Assembly: GCF_001668615.1 (NCBI RefSeq)
Contig: NZ_LZMC01000102.1
Location: 35,815-99,814 of the forward strand
DNA from: Mycobacterium sp. 1274761.0
GTDB taxonomy: Bacteria; Actinomycetota; Actinomycetes; Mycobacteriales; Mycobacteriaceae
DNA: 64,000 nucleotides
Direction of reading: 5' to 3'
Shown here: positions 50,207 through 58,736 of the stretch, in pieces
Numbering within the stretch: the first letter of the stretch is position 1
Layout of the letters: each line of letters begins with the position of its first letter
Notes under the pieces: generated by a model
What the model was told of the DNA's origin: nothing
What the model saw: only the letters and a program-made list of their open reading frames with translations
Databases searched by the model: none
Translations under genes and position numbers: made by a program

Positions 50207-51132
50207 CCAAACTCTCGGGACGGCGCATTCTCGTCACGGGCGCCAGCGGGGTGGTGGCCCACCCGGTAGCCGTCGAACTGGCCAAGGATAACGAGGTCTT
50301 CGCCGTCGCCAGGTTCTCCGATCCGAAGCAGAGCCGAAGCCTTGAAGAAGCTGGTGTGCAACCGATCTTGTTCGACCTCGCCAACCCCGATCTGTCGCCG
50401 CTACCGGAATCGGTGGATGTCGTCGTCAACTACGCGGTGCTACCCCCCACGCACAAGGACGCCTACGAGGTCAATGCCGCCGCCGCCGGCCGGCTGGCCC
50501 GGCGTTACCGCGACAGCGAGGCCTTCGTGCACGGCAGCACCGGATCCCTCTACGCCTATCAGGGTGAACGCCCGCTGCGCGAGGACGATGCCTACGGCCT
50601 CCATTCCTCAGCGGAAAACTACGCGGCAAGCAAGATCGCGGCGGAGTTCCTGCTGAAGCACGTGAGCGTGGATTACCAACTGCCAGTGGTGATTGTGCGG
50701 ATCTTCTCCTTCTACGGTCCGCGAGGCGGCGGCGTCACGCAACGAATCGATCAGATCATGCGCGGTGAGCCGGTGAGCGTGTATCCCGGGGTGCGCAACG
50801 TGCACACTCCCCTCTACGAGGACGACTACGTCGAGAAGACCATCACTGCGGCGGGCATCGCCAAGGTCGGCGCGGAGGTCGTCAACGTCGGGGGAACCGA
50901 GGCGGTGACCACGCAGGAGTACTGCCGGATGGCCGGCGAGATCCTTGGCAAGGAACCGGTATTCACCGAAAACAGCAAGGCATGGCCGATCTGGGCGGAC
51001 ACCACCAAGATGGTCGAGTTGCTCGGGCCGACCAAGGTCACCGTCCGCGAGGGAGTGCGCCGGACCATCGAAGCGGCGCAGCACCGACTCAGCACGGCCC
51101 ACCACGTCATCGGTGAACCGGCGAAGGTCTAG
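50203..51132 (+). CDS. NAD(P)-dependent epimerase/dehydratase-like protein
   Basis: 309 residues of the extended SDR class: ILVTGASGVVAHPVAVEL, the catalytic region HGSTGSLYAY and the tyrosine/lysine in NYAASKIAAE, and IVRIFSFYGPRGGG. It resembles sugar-nucleotide or steroid-modifying epimerases. The ATG overlaps the SnoaL stop, and the ABM gene begins six bases after its stop. It is probably the main redox enzyme of this four-gene operon. Confidence 0.85.
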   Translation: MTKLSGRRILVTGASGVVAHPVAVELAKDNEVFAVARFSDPKQSRSLEEAGVQPILFDLANPDLSPLPESVDVVVNYAVLPPTHKDAYEVNAAAAGRLARRYRDSEAFVHGSTGSLYAYQGERPLREDDAYGLHSSAENYAASKIAAEFLLKHVSVDYQLPVVIVRIFSFYGPRGGGVTQRIDQIMRGEPVSVYPGVRNVHTPLYEDDYVEKTITAAGIAKVGAEVVNVGGTEAVTTQEYCRMAGEILGKEPVFTENSKAWPIWADTTKMVELLGPTKVTVREGVRRTIEAAQHRLSTAHHVIGEPAKV

Positions 51133-51138
51133 GCGACG

Positions 51139-51429
51139 ATGATCACCTTCATCGCGCACTTCACGGTGCCGCCCGAGAATGCGTCGGCCTTCCAGAAACT
51201 GCTGACCTATGTAGCCGCGCAATCGAATTCGGAGCCCGGCGTCGTCTACTACGGTTTCGCCAAGAGCGTCGATGCCGCCGATGTCTATTCGGTCGTCGAG
51301 GTCTACCGGGATCAGGACGCGGTCGCATCACACGGGCAGACCGAGTGGGTCACCGAGTCGGTGCCCAAGTTCCTCACCCTCATCGAGGGCATGCCAGAGA
51401 TCAAGCAGTACGTCAACCCCTTGACGTGA
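51139..51429 (+). CDS. Antibiotic biosynthesis monooxygenase (ABM) family protein
   Basis: 96 residues of the dimeric alpha-beta barrel fold: TFIAHFTVPPENASAFQKLL, PGVVYYGFAKS and the closing YSVVEVYRDQDAVASH. Such proteins include cofactor-free quinone-forming monooxygenases and heme-degrading enzymes; no heme-binding histidine is obvious. It is the last gene of the rightward operon and converges on the phospholipase D gene. Confidence 0.87.
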   Translation: MITFIAHFTVPPENASAFQKLLTYVAAQSNSEPGVVYYGFAKSVDAADVYSVVEVYRDQDAVASHGQTEWVTESVPKFLTLIEGMPEIKQYVNPLT

Positions 51430-51440
51430 CGGCGCATGCC

Positions 51441-52880
51441 TCAGCCGCGTAGCCCTTCGAAGAACCGCTGAAAGCTACGGCTCAGCGACCGTGGTACATG
51501 GTCGGGATCCATCAGCTCCTGCTCGGCCAGAGGGCTGGCCTCGCCGGCGATCGTGTTCCTGCTGAAGGGTTTGAGCGTCTTGCCGTCGCCGCGAAGATCT
51601 TCCACGGCCTTGTGCAAGGAGTCACGCCCATCGAGCTTCTCGACCGGCACGCCCAAGTGCTCGGAAACCAGTTCATTTCGGACGTAGGTAATTTGGCGGC
51701 GCAGCTTGTCATCGCCGTCTGGGCGCGCCTCGACGGCCACATCGCACTCGCTGTCAAAGCCCATCGAGCGGTTGTTGAGGTTGGATGAGCCGATCCTCAG
51801 CAGCCGATCGTCGATGACCATCACCTTCGAATGCACGTAGATCGCGTCGCCGCCGTCGGTCACCGGGTAATAGACGCCCAGCCGGCCGTGATCGTCTGCC
51901 TCCCAGAGCAGTTGGATGAGCCGATGACGGGCGCCGTCCATGGTCTCGCGCTCGAGGCGGTTGTTGCCGCGGCGGGGTATGACGATGACTATTTCGGGTC
52001 CCTCGGGCTCCTTGAGTCGGTCGGCCAGCGCTTCGACGATGCGCCACGCCGCCAGGTACTGGTTCTCCAGGTAGATCGTGCGGCGTGCGCCCGCGATCGC
52101 CGCGAGGTTGAGCGCCTCCACCTCGCGGACTTCCTCCCGACCGTCGAGCTCGGGCAGGGTACGGGAGATTCCGATCTCGACATTGCGCAGCGTAGGCTCG
52201 AGTTTGACCGGCCACGCTATGTGCTTGGCAGCCACCGGTTTCAACGTCTTGGTTGTCGCTGTGCCCCACCGCTGCCGGGCTATCTCGCCGAGGGCCGACG
52301 CAGCGTCACCGTCCACCGCGGTGGCGACTTCATGACGCGGGCCGTAGGAGCGCCCGACGGTCCTGCGGCCCCGGCTGTCGTGCTCGTGCGCGCGGGTGTC
52401 CCATCGGTCGACGGTGAGGTCGAGTCCGCCGCAGAACGCCACGGAGTCGTCGATGACGGCGATCTTCTGGTGGTGCACGGCGCCGGTGGGGCGTGCGCCG
52501 TCGATGGCGAAGTGCATTCGCTTGCTGCTGATCTGGTTCACCAGTGCGACGGGGGTGACGCCGTACCAAATCCCGTCGAGGGCGGGCAGCAGCCGCAGGT
52601 TGGACTTCAGCAGGTAAACCTCGAGCGTCGGCCGCTTCCACAACATCCAATACAGAAAGGCGCCCAGCTGGTTCGGCCCGGCCAAGGTCTTGCCCCGTCG
52701 CTCGAACGTCATCCTGGCGTCGAGATCCCAGCCGATCAGCATGATCCGATGACGGGCCCTCAGCATGGCCGACTTGACGTGCTTGAAGTAGTCGGCGGCA
52801 TCGATGATGCAGGCGAACTGGTCGGCGTGCGCCGTCCGCCAGCACGTCTGGCCGGGACTCAGCAATCGGTCGTCACCCAT
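51441..52880 (-). CDS. Phospholipase D/cardiolipin-synthase-like protein
   Basis: 479 residues with two HKD catalytic motifs, HHQKIAVIDD in the first half and VHSKVMVIDD in the second. Each is followed by the usual FCGGLDL or IGSSNLNNRS. There is no signal peptide or membrane anchor, so it is likely cytosolic or membrane-associated. It hydrolyses or transfers phosphodiester-linked head groups. Eukaryote-like PLDs of this length occur in many environmental bacteria. It is monocistronic, with a TetR gene 44 bases upstream on the same strand. Confidence 0.9.
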   Translation of the reverse strand: MGDDRLLSPGQTCWRTAHADQFACIIDAADYFKHVKSAMLRARHRIMLIGWDLDARMTFERRGKTLAGPNQLGAFLYWMLWKRPTLEVYLLKSNLRLLPALDGIWYGVTPVALVNQISSKRMHFAIDGARPTGAVHHQKIAVIDDSVAFCGGLDLTVDRWDTRAHEHDSRGRRTVGRSYGPRHEVATAVDGDAASALGEIARQRWGTATTKTLKPVAAKHIAWPVKLEPTLRNVEIGISRTLPELDGREEVREVEALNLAAIAGARRTIYLENQYLAAWRIVEALADRLKEPEGPEIVIVIPRRGNNRLERETMDGARHRLIQLLWEADDHGRLGVYYPVTDGGDAIYVHSKVMVIDDRLLRIGSSNLNNRSMGFDSECDVAVEARPDGDDKLRRQITYVRNELVSEHLGVPVEKLDGRDSLHKAVEDLRGDGKTLKPFSRNTIAGEASPLAEQELMDPDHVPRSLSRSFQRFFEGLRG

Positions 52881-52924
52881 ACTGGCTTGTTAGTACCCAT
52901 TTCGGGGCGCGACGGATCGAGCGG

Positions 52925-53518
52925 CTACCCAGGCCACAGCGCGACCATCAGCCGCTGAGTGGTTTCCAGCAGCAGCCGGTGAAGTTCTTCGTCGGGCACG
53001 TCGGCCAAGTGCGGATTGATCGCGGTGCCGTAAATGCCGGCGGTGATGATCGATGTGGCCACCCTCGTCTCGTCGTCGGGCGCCGGACCGGTCAGCAGAG
53101 CATCCAGACCGTCGATGGCCGCGGCGAATTCGTTGCGCGCGCGGATCAGCTCGTCGACGGCGGGATCGCCGAAGAACACCGCCGTCAGATCGCGATTGCG
53201 CACAGCCAGTTCCACAAGACCGCTGACCGCTACATCCCGCCGGGCCGCGACGGAACCCACCGCCTCGGCGATCTTGACCAGCCGGGCGATGTCGTCGAAC
53301 ACTGGGTTCATCAGCGCTGAGACGATGTCTTCCTTGGTGTGAAACTGGTAGTACACCGACGCCTTGGCCACGCCGACTCGGTCGGCGATCATCTGTAGGG
53401 ACGTGCCGCTGACACCGTGCTCGGCGAACAGTTCGAGGGCCGCGCTCAGGACCCGGTCGCGAACCGGCCCGCGAGGCGCTTCCAACTTCGATGCCAACTT
53501 CGACGCCAACCTCGTCAT
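52925..53518 (-). CDS. TetR family regulator, divergent from mmpS-mmpL
   Basis: 197 residues. The HTH is RVLSAALELFAEHGVSG, then IADRVGVAKASVYYQFHTK. The N-terminal tail has a short repeat, LASKLASKLEA, produced by repeated nine- to twelve-base units. The C-terminal domain resembles TetR_C_11-like regulators of efflux systems. It diverges from mmpS-mmpL, and the 213-base gap contains an inverted repeat overlapping a likely promoter, so it probably represses the exporter. Confidence 0.88.
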   Translation of the reverse strand: MTRLASKLASKLEAPRGPVRDRVLSAALELFAEHGVSGTSLQMIADRVGVAKASVYYQFHTKEDIVSALMNPVFDDIARLVKIAEAVGSVAARRDVAVSGLVELAVRNRDLTAVFFGDPAVDELIRARNEFAAAIDGLDALLTGPAPDDETRVATSIITAGIYGTAINPHLADVPDEELHRLLLETTQRLMVALWPG

Positions 53519-53641
53519 TGGCCGTCCCTTCTTGCCGCGGTGGCGCTGACCGTACCCCCTTTTCGTGGCTTCCGATCCTAAACGCGCGCCGTCGACGGAT
53601 CGCCCGAAAACCAGCCATGTGGCCGATATAACACACCGCTT

Positions 53642-53696
53642 GGCTAAGTGATATCAGCCATACGGCTTGTTCTTACTTAGCCGACCGGATAAGTTT
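53642..53696 (+). promoter_or_regulatory. Probable mmpS promoter with regulator-binding inverted repeat
   Basis: GGCTAAGT (53642-53649) is repeated in reverse complement as ACTTAGCC (53675-53682). A smaller AGCC-ATAC-GGCT dyad lies between them. TTGTTC (53668-53673) and TAAGTT (53691-53696), 17 bases apart, form a plausible promoter whose spacer holds the right arm. TetR binding here would block mmpS-mmpL transcription. Confidence 0.5.
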
Positions 53697-53731
53697 CCGT
53701 TGATTCAGGTGGCGGCGAAAGGACAGGTGTG

Positions 53732-54175
53732 ATGAGCGCGAACTCGCCACTGTCCCTCATCAAGAAGACGTGGTTGCCGCTGTTGATCGTCATCGTTGTC
53801 GCCATCGCCGGCATGGTCGTCTACCGGACGCGGACATTCTTCGGGGCCGAGGGCGTCACGGTCACCCCGCGCAACTTCGCGGACGACCCCGAACCGTTCG
53901 ACCCGAAGGTGGTTAAGTACGAGATCTTCGGCACGGGGACATACGCCGACGTGAACTATCTCGACCTCGACGCGAAACCGCAGCGCGTCGACGGCGTCCC
54001 CCTTCCGTGGTCGCTGACATTGCAGACGACGGATCCGTCGGCCGCGCCGAACATCGTCGCCCAGGGCGACGGTTCCTCGATCACGTGCAGGATCACGGTC
54101 GATGACGAGGTCAAAGACGAAAGGACGTCCAGCGGCTTGAACGCACAGACCTTCTGCTTTGTGAAGTCCGCATGA
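53732..54175 (+). CDS. mmpS: MmpS family membrane accessory protein
   Basis: 147 residues. A basic start and one transmembrane helix (WLPLLIVIVVAIAGMVVYR) are followed by a small extracytoplasmic beta domain: VVKYEIFGTGTYADVNYLDL, PWSLTLQTTDPSA and SITCRITVDDEV. These features are typical of MmpS4/MmpS5. It assists its MmpL partner in export of siderophores, lipids or drugs. The ATG has AAAGGA eight bases upstream. The stop overlaps the mmpL ATG. Confidence 0.95.
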   Translation: MSANSPLSLIKKTWLPLLIVIVVAIAGMVVYRTRTFFGAEGVTVTPRNFADDPEPFDPKVVKYEIFGTGTYADVNYLDLDAKPQRVDGVPLPWSLTLQTTDPSAAPNIVAQGDGSSITCRITVDDEVKDERTSSGLNAQTFCFVKSA

Positions 54176-57078
54176 GCACACCGACGACCGACGCGCCCAC
54201 CGACGCGTTCCCGCCCGCCAGACACGCTGCGCGACCGATGATCCCGCGGATCATCCGCACCATGGCAGTGCCGATCATTCTCGGCTGGATCGCCCTCATC
54301 GCCGTCGTCAACGTCGTTGTCCCCCAGCTCGAAACCGTCGGCCAGATGCGCGCGGTGTCGATGAGCCCGAACGACGCGCCGTCGATGATCTCGATGAAGA
54401 AGGTCGGCGAGCTGTTCAAGGAGGGCGACTCCGACAGCTCGGCGATGATCATGCTCGAGGGTCAGGAGCCGCTGCGCGATGACGCGCACGCCTTCTACGA
54501 CGAGATGGTCAAGCGGCTTGAAGCCGATGACAAGCATGTGCAGTCGGTGCAGGACTTCTGGGGCGACCCGCTGACCGCGCCCGGTGCCCAGAGCAACGAC
54601 GGGAAGGCCGCCTACGTCCAGGCCAAGCTGGCCGGCAACCAGGGTGAGGCGCTGGCCAACGAGTCGGTTGAGGCGGTGCAGCACATCGTCGAGAGCATGG
54701 ACAAGCCGCCCGGCCTCAAGGTGTTTGTGACCGGTCCCGCGGCGCTGGCGGCCGATCAGCACATCGCAGGCGACCGCAGCATGCAGCTGATCGAGGCGGT
54801 GACCTTCTCGGTCATCATCATCATGTTGCTTCTCGTCTACCGCTCGATGGTCACGGTCGTGATCGTCCTGGCGATGGTGGTCTTCGAACTGGCCGCCTCC
54901 CGCGGGGTGGTCGCGTTTCTCGGCTATCACGACATCATCGGCCTGTCGACGTTCGCCACCAACCTCTTGGTGACCCTGGCTATCGCCGCCGCCACCGACT
55001 ACGCCATCTTCCTGATCGGCCGATATCAGGAAGCCCGTTCGATGGGTGAGGACCGAGAACAGGCCTACTACACGATGTTCGAGGGCACCGCCCATGTCGT
55101 GCTCGGCTCCGGGCTGACCATCGCAGGCGCCACCTTCTGCCTCCATTTCACTCGGCTGCCGTACTTCCAGACCCTGGGCGTGCCGCTGGCGATCGGCATG
55201 GTCGTGACCGTGTTCGCCGCCCTGACGCTCGGGCCCGCCCTGATCTCGGTGCTCAGCCGGTTCGGGAAGACGCTGGAACCCAAGCGCGCGTTGCGCACCA
55301 GTGGCTGGCGCAAGGTCGGCGCGGTCGTCGTGCGCTGGCCCGGCGCGATCCTGGTGGCGACCATCGCGCTGTCCTTGATCGGCTTGCTGACCTTGCCCGG
55401 CTACAAGACCAACTACAACGACCGCAGTTACCTGCCAACGGATCTGCCGGCCAACGAGGGCTACGCCGCCGCCGACCGGCACTTCTCGCAGGCGCGGATG
55501 AACCCGGAACTGCTGATGGTTGAAAGCGACCACGATCTCCGCAACTCCGCCGACTTTCTGGTGATCGACAAGATCGCCAAGGCGATCTTCCGCGTCGAAG
55601 GCATCTCCCGGGTGCAGGCCATCACCCGCCCCGACGGTAAGCCGATTCAGCACACGTCGATCCCGTTCCAGATCAGCATGCAGGGCACCACCCAGCAGCT
55701 GAACCAGAAGTACATGCAGGACCGGATGGCCGACATGCTCGTGCAGGCCGACGAGATGCAGAAGACCATCGACACCATGACGCGAATGTCGAACCTCACC
55801 CAGGAGATGGCCGACACCACACACAACATGGTGGTCAAGATGAAGGACATGACCGCCGATGTGGCCGAATTGCGGGACAACATAGCCGATTTCGATGATT
55901 TCTTCCGGCCGATCCGCAATTACCTGTACTGGGAACCGCACTGCTACAACATCCCGCTATGCCAGTCGCTGCGGTCCATCTTCGATGCGCTCGACGGCGT
56001 CGACGTGATGACCGACGACATCCAGCATCTGATTCCAGAGATGGAACGGCTGGATTCCCTCATGCCGCAGATGGTGGCGATGATGCCCGAGATGATCGAG
56101 ACGATGAGGTCGATGAAGGGCATGATGCTGACGATGTATGCCTCACAAAAGGGCATGCAGGATCAAATGGCTGCGCAACAAGAGAATTCGTCGGCCATGG
56201 GCGACGCCTTCGACGCCTCGATGAACGACGACTCGTTCTATCTTCCCCCGGAAGTCTTCGACAACCCTGACTTCAAGCGCGGCATGAAGCAGTTCCTGTC
56301 GCCCGACGGTCACGCCGTCCGGTTCATCATCAGCCACGACGGAGACCCCCTCTCCCCCGAAGGCATCGCGCGCATCAACGCGATCAAGAAGGCGGCCAAG
56401 GAGGCGATCAAGGGCACCCCATTGGAGGGATCAACGATTTACCTCGGTGGCACGGCGGCGACATTCAAGGACCTATCCGACGGCAACACCTATGACCTAC
56501 TGATCGCCGCGGTCGCCGCGCTGGCCCTGATCTTCATCATCATGCTGATCATCACGCGCAGCATCGTGGCCTCTGCGGTGATCGTCGGCACGGTGGTGCT
56601 GTCGCTCGGTGCATCGTTCGGGCTTTCGGTGCTGATCTGGCAGCACCTGATCGGCACCGAACTGCACTGGATGGTGCTGGCGATGTCGGTCATCATCCTG
56701 TTGGCCGTCGGCGCGGACTACAACCTGTTGCTGGTGTCCCGCTTCAAGGAGGAGATCCACGCCGGCCTGCGCACCGGGATCATTCGCGCGATGGGCGGCA
56801 CCGGCTCGGTGGTGACCTCGGCGGGCCTGGTGTTCGCGTTCACGATGATCTCGATGGCGGTCAGCGAGCTCACGGTGATCGGGCAGGTGGGCACCACGAT
56901 CGGCCTCGGCCTGCTGTTCGACACACTGGTCATCCGATCGTTCATGACACCTTCGATCGCAGCGCTGATGGGCAAGTGGTTCTGGTGGCCGATGCGGGTG
57001 CGCGAGCGACCCATCCCGTCTCCGTGGCCGTCGCAACAGACCACCGCACCGGAACTGTCTGCTCAGACCGCTCGCTGA
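54172..57078 (+). CDS. mmpL: MmpL family RND transporter
   Basis: 968 residues. Two RND halves each have a large periplasmic domain and a group of membrane helices. The proton-relay Asp-Tyr pairs are in AATDYAIFLIGRYQEA (first half) and VGADYNLLLVSRFKEE (second). The second periplasmic domain has a long methionine-rich coiled coil (QEMADTTHNMVVKMKDMTAD, MPQMVAMMPEMIETM), the mark of the MmpL4/MmpL5 class that works with MmpS in mycobactin-type siderophore or drug export. It overlaps mmpS by four bases and the convergent TetR gene by 16. The cargo is not known. Confidence 0.95.
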   Translation: MSTPTTDAPTDAFPPARHAARPMIPRIIRTMAVPIILGWIALIAVVNVVVPQLETVGQMRAVSMSPNDAPSMISMKKVGELFKEGDSDSSAMIMLEGQEPLRDDAHAFYDEMVKRLEADDKHVQSVQDFWGDPLTAPGAQSNDGKAAYVQAKLAGNQGEALANESVEAVQHIVESMDKPPGLKVFVTGPAALAADQHIAGDRSMQLIEAVTFSVIIIMLLLVYRSMVTVVIVLAMVVFELAASRGVVAFLGYHDIIGLSTFATNLLVTLAIAAATDYAIFLIGRYQEARSMGEDREQAYYTMFEGTAHVVLGSGLTIAGATFCLHFTRLPYFQTLGVPLAIGMVVTVFAALTLGPALISVLSRFGKTLEPKRALRTSGWRKVGAVVVRWPGAILVATIALSLIGLLTLPGYKTNYNDRSYLPTDLPANEGYAAADRHFSQARMNPELLMVESDHDLRNSADFLVIDKIAKAIFRVEGISRVQAITRPDGKPIQHTSIPFQISMQGTTQQLNQKYMQDRMADMLVQADEMQKTIDTMTRMSNLTQEMADTTHNMVVKMKDMTADVAELRDNIADFDDFFRPIRNYLYWEPHCYNIPLCQSLRSIFDALDGVDVMTDDIQHLIPEMERLDSLMPQMVAMMPEMIETMRSMKGMMLTMYASQKGMQDQMAAQQENSSAMGDAFDASMNDDSFYLPPEVFDNPDFKRGMKQFLSPDGHAVRFIISHDGDPLSPEGIARINAIKKAAKEAIKGTPLEGSTIYLGGTAATFKDLSDGNTYDLLIAAVAALALIFIIMLIITRSIVASAVIVGTVVLSLGASFGLSVLIWQHLIGTELHWMVLAMSVIILLAVGADYNLLLVSRFKEEIHAGLRTGIIRAMGGTGSVVTSAGLVFAFTMISMAVSELTVIGQVGTTIGLGLLFDTLVIRSFMTPSIAALMGKWFWWPMRVRERPIPSPWPSQQTTAPELSAQTAR

Positions 57079-57650
57079 GTTGCTGCCCCGATCAGCGCCC
57101 GCGCGACCCACTCGACCCGCATCAGCGATTCATCCAAACTCAGCGCCCCGGTCAGCACAGCGGTCAGAGCGCTGGTGAGCGCGGCGTTGAGGCCGAAGCT
57201 GACGTCCGGAATGCGTTCGGGATCAATGCCTTCGAGCAAGCGGTCGAACATTTCGACGTTGGTGCGGCCCATGCGGTCGATTGCCGCTTTCGCCTCGGGA
57301 TCGGTGGAGGTCATCGCAGACAGCATCAGCGTGGTCATCTGCGGATTGCGGTGGAAGGCGCGCTGAGCACGCCGCAGGTAGTCGAGGATGCCGGGCAGCG
57401 GTCCCTCGTCGGCCGGGCCACCCGCCGCAAGGACGCGTCGGGTCAGTCGTTTCTGCCAGTCCTCCAGGGCAGCGGCCAGCAGACGCTCCTTCGAGCTGAA
57501 GTAGCGGTAGAGGGTCGCCAGCGCGACTCCTGAACGGTGCGCCACGTCGCGCATCTGCACCGCGTCCGCGCCGACCTCGGCGATCAAGCCGATCACCGCC
57601 TCGATGATCTTGGCCCGGCGCGCCAGTTGGCCGCTGGTCATATCCGCCAT
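57063..57650 (-). CDS. TetR family regulator, KstR-like
   Basis: 195 residues. The HTH is RAKIIEAVIGLIAEVGADAV, then MRDVAHRSGVALATLYRYFSSK. The wording VQMRDVAxRxxVAxxTLYRYF and the helical C-terminus (RNPQMTTLMLSAM, VARALIGAA) resemble KstR, the steroid-catabolism repressor, more than the other TetR proteins here. It diverges from an operon with a FadE34-like enzyme; in M. tuberculosis kstR is also next to fadE34. It may be a paralogue sensing a different acyl-CoA. The ATG at residue 4 is an alternative start. Confidence 0.85.
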   Translation of the reverse strand: MADMTSGQLARRAKIIEAVIGLIAEVGADAVQMRDVAHRSGVALATLYRYFSSKERLLAAALEDWQKRLTRRVLAAGGPADEGPLPGILDYLRRAQRAFHRNPQMTTLMLSAMTSTDPEAKAAIDRMGRTNVEMFDRLLEGIDPERIPDVSFGLNAALTSALTAVLTGALSLDESLMRVEWVARALIGAATQRAV

Positions 57651-57784
57651 CGCGACGCTGTCGGAGTACGTGGGGACGTCGGCTCTGGTAACGACGGCCT
57701 CCCCTCGAGAACTGGGTTCTTCTACGCTGTTAGCGCTCAGCCCAGCTTGCTAGCGTTATCCCAGCTAGCCGAACTGCTGCCATC

Positions 57785-57814
57785 TTGACATAGGTAGAAC
57801 GGTGTTTCAATAAT
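57785..57814 (+). promoter_or_regulatory. Strong promoter with KstR-like operator in its spacer
   Basis: TTGACA (57785-57790) and AATAAT (57809-57814), 18 bases apart, are close to consensus. Between them lies TAGAAC-GGT-GTTTCA, which follows the KstR pattern TnnAAC-GTTnnA but with three rather than two central bases. It is a likely binding site for the divergent TetR protein. Nearby TTAGCG and CTAGCG repeats (about 57728-57770) may be further sites. Confidence 0.6.
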
Positions 57815-57863
57815 GGCGGCGGTGACGATCGCGTCCCGCATCATCCGACGATCGGAGGAAGCC

Positions 57864-58730
57864 ATGGCCGGACCCGTCGGGCTGCCGGTGATCGACACCA
57901 TGATCGGCTTTCCGCACGAGGGCTCTGCCCAGTACGACTTCATCCGTCGCCAGACCAAGGACCTTGAGTCCAAGGAGAAGTTCGAGTTCCCCGTCGAGTA
58001 CATGTTCAAGGACGTGCCCGCGGGCCTGCCCACCGACGATCCGGTATCGCTGGTGCTGCAGCAGATGGACCGGTTCGGCATCGAGAAGGCCATGATCGGC
58101 GTCGGCGAGCCATCAGCGGAATTGGCGCTCAAAACGTTTCCGGACCGCTTCATCCCCTCCGGCGCGATCGCCGACCCCAACGACGTGATGGGTTCCGTGA
58201 ACGCTATTCGCCGCGAATACGAGCAGTACGGCATCCGCGCGACGTCGGTCTTTCCCGCAGGCACCTTCCCCCAGGTACCGATCGACGACCCGAAGATGTA
58301 CCCGATCTACGCCACCTGCGTGGAGCTGGGAATCCCCATCTTCGTCTGTGCCGGCGTGCCCGGGCCGCGAATTCCCTTCCGGCCGCAGGAGGTTTCGCGG
58401 ATCGACGTCGTGATGTTCGACTTCCCCGATCTGGTGTTCGTCACCCGCCACGGATGCGAACCGTGGGAGGACCTCGCGGTCAAGCTGATGCTGAAGTGGC
58501 CGAACCTGTACTACTCCACCTCGGCCTTCGCCCCGAAGTACTACCCAAAGGCGATCATCGACTACGCCAACTCGCGCGGCGCCGACAAGGTGCTCTATGC
58601 CGGTTACTTCCCGATGGGGCTGTCGCTCGAACGCATCTTCAGCGAGTTGCCCAACGTCCCGCTGAAGGACGAGGTGTGGCCGAAGTTCCTGTACGGCAAC
58701 GCGGCCCGGATCCTCGGTCTGGAGGCCTGA
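57864..58730 (+). CDS. Amidohydrolase-like (TIM-barrel) protein lacking usual metal ligands
   Basis: 288 residues of the amidohydrolase_2 fold, with strands at PVIDTMIGFP, FVTRHGCEPWED and VLYAGYFPMG. The metal-binding DxHxH of the first strand is replaced by DTMIGFP, and the aspartate of the last strand (normally GSDxP) by AGYFP, so a metal-dependent hydrolysis is doubtful. It may be a metal-free lyase or a partner of the full-length amidohydrolase two genes later. GGAGGA lies just before the ATG. It heads the operon, six bases from the acyl-CoA dehydrogenase. Confidence 0.8.
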   Translation: MAGPVGLPVIDTMIGFPHEGSAQYDFIRRQTKDLESKEKFEFPVEYMFKDVPAGLPTDDPVSLVLQQMDRFGIEKAMIGVGEPSAELALKTFPDRFIPSGAIADPNDVMGSVNAIRREYEQYGIRATSVFPAGTFPQVPIDDPKMYPIYATCVELGIPIFVCAGVPGPRIPFRPQEVSRIDVVMFDFPDLVFVTRHGCEPWEDLAVKLMLKWPNLYYSTSAFAPKYYPKAIIDYANSRGADKVLYAGYFPMGLSLERIFSELPNVPLKDEVWPKFLYGNAARILGLEA

Positions 58731-58736
58731 CGCTTC

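Noticed and set aside
53484..53518. Tandem short repeat at the start of the TetR gene
   Set aside because: It encodes LASKLASKLEA within the coding region and is too short and imperfect to call a repeat element.
53956..55941. 661-codon open frame on the minus strand across mmpL
   Set aside because: It is antisense to a clear RND transporter, has low-complexity His/Asp/Arg-rich sequence and no ribosome-binding site; long antisense frames are expected at this GC content.
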